A stretch of 9,562 nt of DNA from Chloroflexi bacterium 13_1_40CM_68_21. Its GTDB lineage: Bacteria; Chloroflexota; Limnocylindria; P2-11E. Under the pieces are notes generated by a model. That model was given only the letters and a program-made list of their open reading frames with translations. It ran no database searches and had not been told where the DNA came from. The position numbers and the translations under genes are program-made. Within the stretch, counting starts at the first letter, position 1. The number at the start of each line of letters is the position of its first letter. Shown in pieces: positions 7,884 through 9,562 of this stretch. The DNA is taken from NCBI GenBank assembly GCA_001917735.1, contig MNEO01000080.1, forward strand, positions 1-9,562, in the 5' to 3' direction.

Positions 7884-8710
7884 TCTTGGAGGAAGGCCGC
7901 GTCGTCGCATCCGCCGAGGTCGGCCAGCTCGGCACGGTGCTCCAGATCGCCTCACCGGAGATCGCTGCGCAAGCCCGCGCCGGGCAGTTCGTTCACGTCC
8001 GGCCGGGCCTGTCGTTCGAGCCACTCTTGCGTCGTCCGTATTCGTTCAACCGCATTGACCGCCCGAATGGTGAGATCGAGCTCCTCGTGAAGCCGCTCGG
8101 CGCAGGTGGCGAGTGGATCGCCACGCGCCGCGAAGGGGATGCGCTGGACTTGCTCGGTCCGCTTGGGTCGGCCTTCGTGATCCACCGCTCGACGCGCAAC
8201 CTGCTCCTTGTCGCGGGCGGGACCGGCATCGCTCCGATGCGCGTGCTGGCCGAGCAGGAATCGGCACGACGTAACGTGACGCTGCTCATGGGCGGCCGGT
8301 CGGTGGGGCATCTCTGGCCGAGCGATCGGCTCCCCGCGACGGTCGAGTACGTCACCACCACCGAAGACGGGTCGTTCGGGATCACCGGACGGGTCACTGA
8401 TGCGATCGGCCCGCTGCTCGAGTGGGCCGATCAGCTGTGCGGATGCGGTCCGTGGCCGATGCTCGCCGCGCTCGGGCGCCTTCGTGACCAAGCGGACCGC
8501 GCATCGTCGACCTACCCCGGACGGAGGCCGCTCCTCGAAGCGCAGGTCGCGGTTGAGCAGCACATGGGGTGCGCGATGGGTGTGTGCCGGGCCTGCGTGA
8601 TCGTCACCGCCCAAGGAAACGCCCGGGTCTGCCGCGAAGGTCCCGTCTTCGCGCTCGGCGACGTAGGGTTCGAGCAGGGAGAACCCGCCACGGTCGCGAT
8701 ACTCGCCTGA
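7880..8710 (+). CDS. pyrK: Dihydroorotate dehydrogenase B electron-transfer subunit
   Basis: PyrK carries electrons from the FMN of class 1B PyrD through a [2Fe-2S] cluster and FAD to NAD+. The 276-residue protein is slightly longer than the usual 250-265. Order of motifs: an N-terminal FAD-binding barrel with AGQFV (34-38) and RRPYSFNRID (51-60); the NAD-binding half with AGGTGIAP (112-119), DGSFG (163-167) and CGCGPWPM (187-194); and a C-terminal iron-sulfur loop with Cys at 231, 236, 239 and 251 (C-x4-C-x2-C-x11-C). All four cluster ligands are present, followed by the typical REGPVF. GTG 7880 overlaps the previous stop as GTGA, and homology begins within a few residues of it. A GGAGG at 7888-7892 lies downstream of this start and has no suitable start codon after it. 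The stop overlaps pyrD by 1 base as TGATG, consistent with stoichiometric production of the two subunits. Confidence 0.96.
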   Translation: MILEEGRVVASAEVGQLGTVLQIASPEIAAQARAGQFVHVRPGLSFEPLLRRPYSFNRIDRPNGEIELLVKPLGAGGEWIATRREGDALDLLGPLGSAFVIHRSTRNLLLVAGGTGIAPMRVLAEQESARRNVTLLMGGRSVGHLWPSDRLPATVEYVTTTEDGSFGITGRVTDAIGPLLEWADQLCGCGPWPMLAALGRLRDQADRASSTYPGRRPLLEAQVAVEQHMGCAMGVCRACVIVTAQGNARVCREGPVFALGDVGFEQGEPATVAILA

Positions 8711-8976
8711 TGCCCTGGCGGCGGCCGCGAAAGAAAGTGGAACGGCCGATCGACGTCAGCCGCTCGATCGAAGAGTCCCTCGAGGACGCGGCCATAGGCG
8801 AGGAGGAAGAGGACCTCGCCGAGCTCGCGACGCTCGATGACGCGACGATCACCGAGGCCGCGACCGGAGAGCCGGACCCCGAGCACGCACCCGGAGAGCT
8901 CGCTGCCAAGCTGCACCAGACGCTCGCTCATGCCGACGTCGCCGTGGTGCCTCGGCGCCGCACGAGCGGCCCGGTC
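8710..8976 (+). other. Coding region for the acidic N-terminal extension of PyrD
   Basis: This part of the pyrD frame encodes 89 residues ahead of the barrel. Residues 19-66 hold 17 Asp/Glu and no Lys or Arg by hand count; both ends are basic. By hand count 14 of the 89 codons end in A or T, so the codon use looks like the neighbouring genes and argues that the stretch is translated. It looks low in complexity and probably disordered or helical. No known domain is recognised. Confidence 0.7.
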
Positions 8977-9562
8977 GTGGAGGCATCCGTCGATCTCGCG
9001 GTGGACGCGGCGCGCGGTCTTCGTCTGAAGAATCCCGTGATGACGGCCTCGGGCACGTTCGGGCAGGGCGTCGAGTACGCGGAGCTCATCGATGTCAGCA
9101 GGCTCGGGGCGATCGTGAACAAGGGAACGACGCCGGATCCCAGGCCAGGCAACCGGCAATACCGCATCGCTGAAACGCCGTCCGGCATCCTCAATTCGAT
9201 CGGGCTCGAAAATCCCGGCGCCGTGGAGGTCGCGCGCAAGTACGGCAAAGCGTGGGCCGAGCTGGGCGTTCCGGTAATCGTCAACGTCGCCGGTTACAGC
9301 GTCGAGGACTACGTCTATGTGGTGCACCAGATGACCGGGACGCCGAGTGTGGTCGCGTACGAGCTCAACGTGTCCTGTCCAAATGTGAAGGGCGGGATGC
9401 TCTTCGGCTGCGAGCCGAGCCTAGCCGCCGAAGTGACGCGCGCGGTGAAGGCGGAGACCGATCTTCCGGTGATCGTGAAGCTGACGCCGAGCGCGCCCGA
9501 TGTGGTCGCGGTCGCACGGGCGTGCGAGGAGGCCGGTGCGGATGCGCTCACCGCGATCAACA
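8710..9562 (+). CDS. pyrD: Dihydroorotate dehydrogenase, class 1B catalytic subunit, 3'-truncated, with acidic N-terminal extension
   Basis: PyrD oxidises dihydroorotate to orotate using FMN; with PyrK it forms the NAD-linked class 1B enzyme. The window holds the first 284 residues and the frame is still open at the edge. The DHODase barrel starts at about residue 92 (SVDLA, then GLRLKNPVMTASGTFG at 103-118). It contains NKGTT with a probable FMN-site Lys (138), IAETPSGILNSIGLENPG (153-170), and ELNVSCPNV (218-226), whose Cys223 is the class 1 catalytic base, followed by VIVKLTP (254-260). The first 90 residues have no counterpart in typical PyrD 1B proteins: a basic start (MPWRRPRKK), then a very acidic stretch. 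ATG 8710 overlaps the pyrK stop by 1 base. GTG 8977 would give a conventional short N-terminus but would leave 267 open, coding-like bases unexplained. The identity is secure; the start is less so. Confidence 0.96.
   Translation, partial: MPWRRPRKKVERPIDVSRSIEESLEDAAIGEEEEDLAELATLDDATITEAATGEPDPEHAPGELAAKLHQTLAHADVAVVPRRRTSGPVVEASVDLAVDAARGLRLKNPVMTASGTFGQGVEYAELIDVSRLGAIVNKGTTPDPRPGNRQYRIAETPSGILNSIGLENPGAVEVARKYGKAWAELGVPVIVNVAGYSVEDYVYVVHQMTGTPSVVAYELNVSCPNVKGGMLFGCEPSLAAEVTRAVKAETDLPVIVKLTPSAPDVVAVARACEEAGADALTAIN

Larger units (their letters stand above)
1..9562 (+). other. Single pyrimidine-biosynthesis operon segment, eight genes
   Basis: Eight same-strand genes follow one another without any intergenic DNA. 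The junctions are GTGA (1034), ATGA (1879), a 1-base gap (5155), CTGA (6241), GTGA (7452), GTGA (7880) and TGATG (8708-8712). This is what translational coupling on one mRNA looks like. The ends of the transcript, and any attenuator or PyrR-type site, are outside the window. Other usual members (pyrB, pyrC, pyrF, pyrE) are not in the window and may flank it. Confidence 0.85.

Noticed and set aside
7888..7892. Perfect GGAGG just inside pyrK as a sign of a later start
   Set aside because: No start codon lies at a suitable distance after it, and a later start would remove conserved N-terminal sequence.
5920..8024. Two long minus-strand frames opposite the MFS and VOC genes (391 and 370 residues)
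   Set aside because: Both oppose clear MFS and VOC coding sequence and have shadow-like composition.
8512..9327. A 271-residue minus-strand frame opposite the end of pyrK and the start of pyrD
   Set aside because: The plus strand carries the PyrK iron-sulfur Cys motif and the PyrD barrel; the minus frame has no family features.
1..9562. Possible internal promoters, terminators, riboswitches, RNA genes, CRISPR arrays or insertion sequences
   Set aside because: The coding sequence is continuous with overlapping genes; I saw no hairpin-plus-T-run, repeat array, transposase or RNA-like segment.

Overview
This window is one densely packed plus-strand operon from a GC-rich bacterium (roughly two thirds G+C by eye, with third positions mostly G or C). 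Its backbone is de novo pyrimidine (UMP) biosynthesis: carA (5' end outside the window), carB, pyrK and pyrD (3' end outside the window). A PyrK electron-transfer subunit next to a class 1B dihydroorotate dehydrogenase means an NAD-linked, cytosolic DHODase rather than the quinone-linked class 2 enzyme. High GC together with pyrK/pyrD 1B would fit an uncultivated Chloroflexota- or Dormibacterota-like lineage. That placement is inference only; no marker gene here fixes it.

Layout: carA glutaminase subunit (1-1037, partial), a PhzF-family isomerase/epimerase-like protein (1034-1882), carB synthetase subunit (1879-5154), a lipoprotein of unknown function with a beta-propeller-like pattern (5156-6244), a 12-helix MFS permease (6241-7455), a small VOC/glyoxalase-fold protein (7452-7883), pyrK (7880-8710) and pyrD (8710 to the window end). 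All seven junctions are minimal: five 4-base overlaps, one 1-base overlap and one 1-base gap, and every stop is TGA. There is no non-coding stretch, so I see no room for internal promoters, terminators, RNA genes or repeats. Any pyrimidine-responsive control element would lie upstream of the window.

How the genes work together: CarA releases ammonia from glutamine and CarB makes carbamoyl phosphate, which feeds aspartate transcarbamylase and dihydroorotase (not in the window). PyrD then oxidises dihydroorotate to orotate and passes electrons through PyrK's FAD and [2Fe-2S] cluster to NAD+. Four genes of no known role in pyrimidine synthesis sit inside this operon: a PhzF-like enzyme splitting carA from carB, and a lipoprotein-MFS-VOC trio splitting carB from pyrK. 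The tight coupling suggests they are made with the pathway enzymes, but nothing in the sequence proves a shared function.

The most interesting points are those four embedded genes, a strongly acidic N-terminal extension of about 90 residues on PyrD, a probable CTG start for the permease, and a Gly-to-Glu change in the CarA glutamine site. I saw no clear evidence of a wholly new system, mobile element, CRISPR array or RNA gene.
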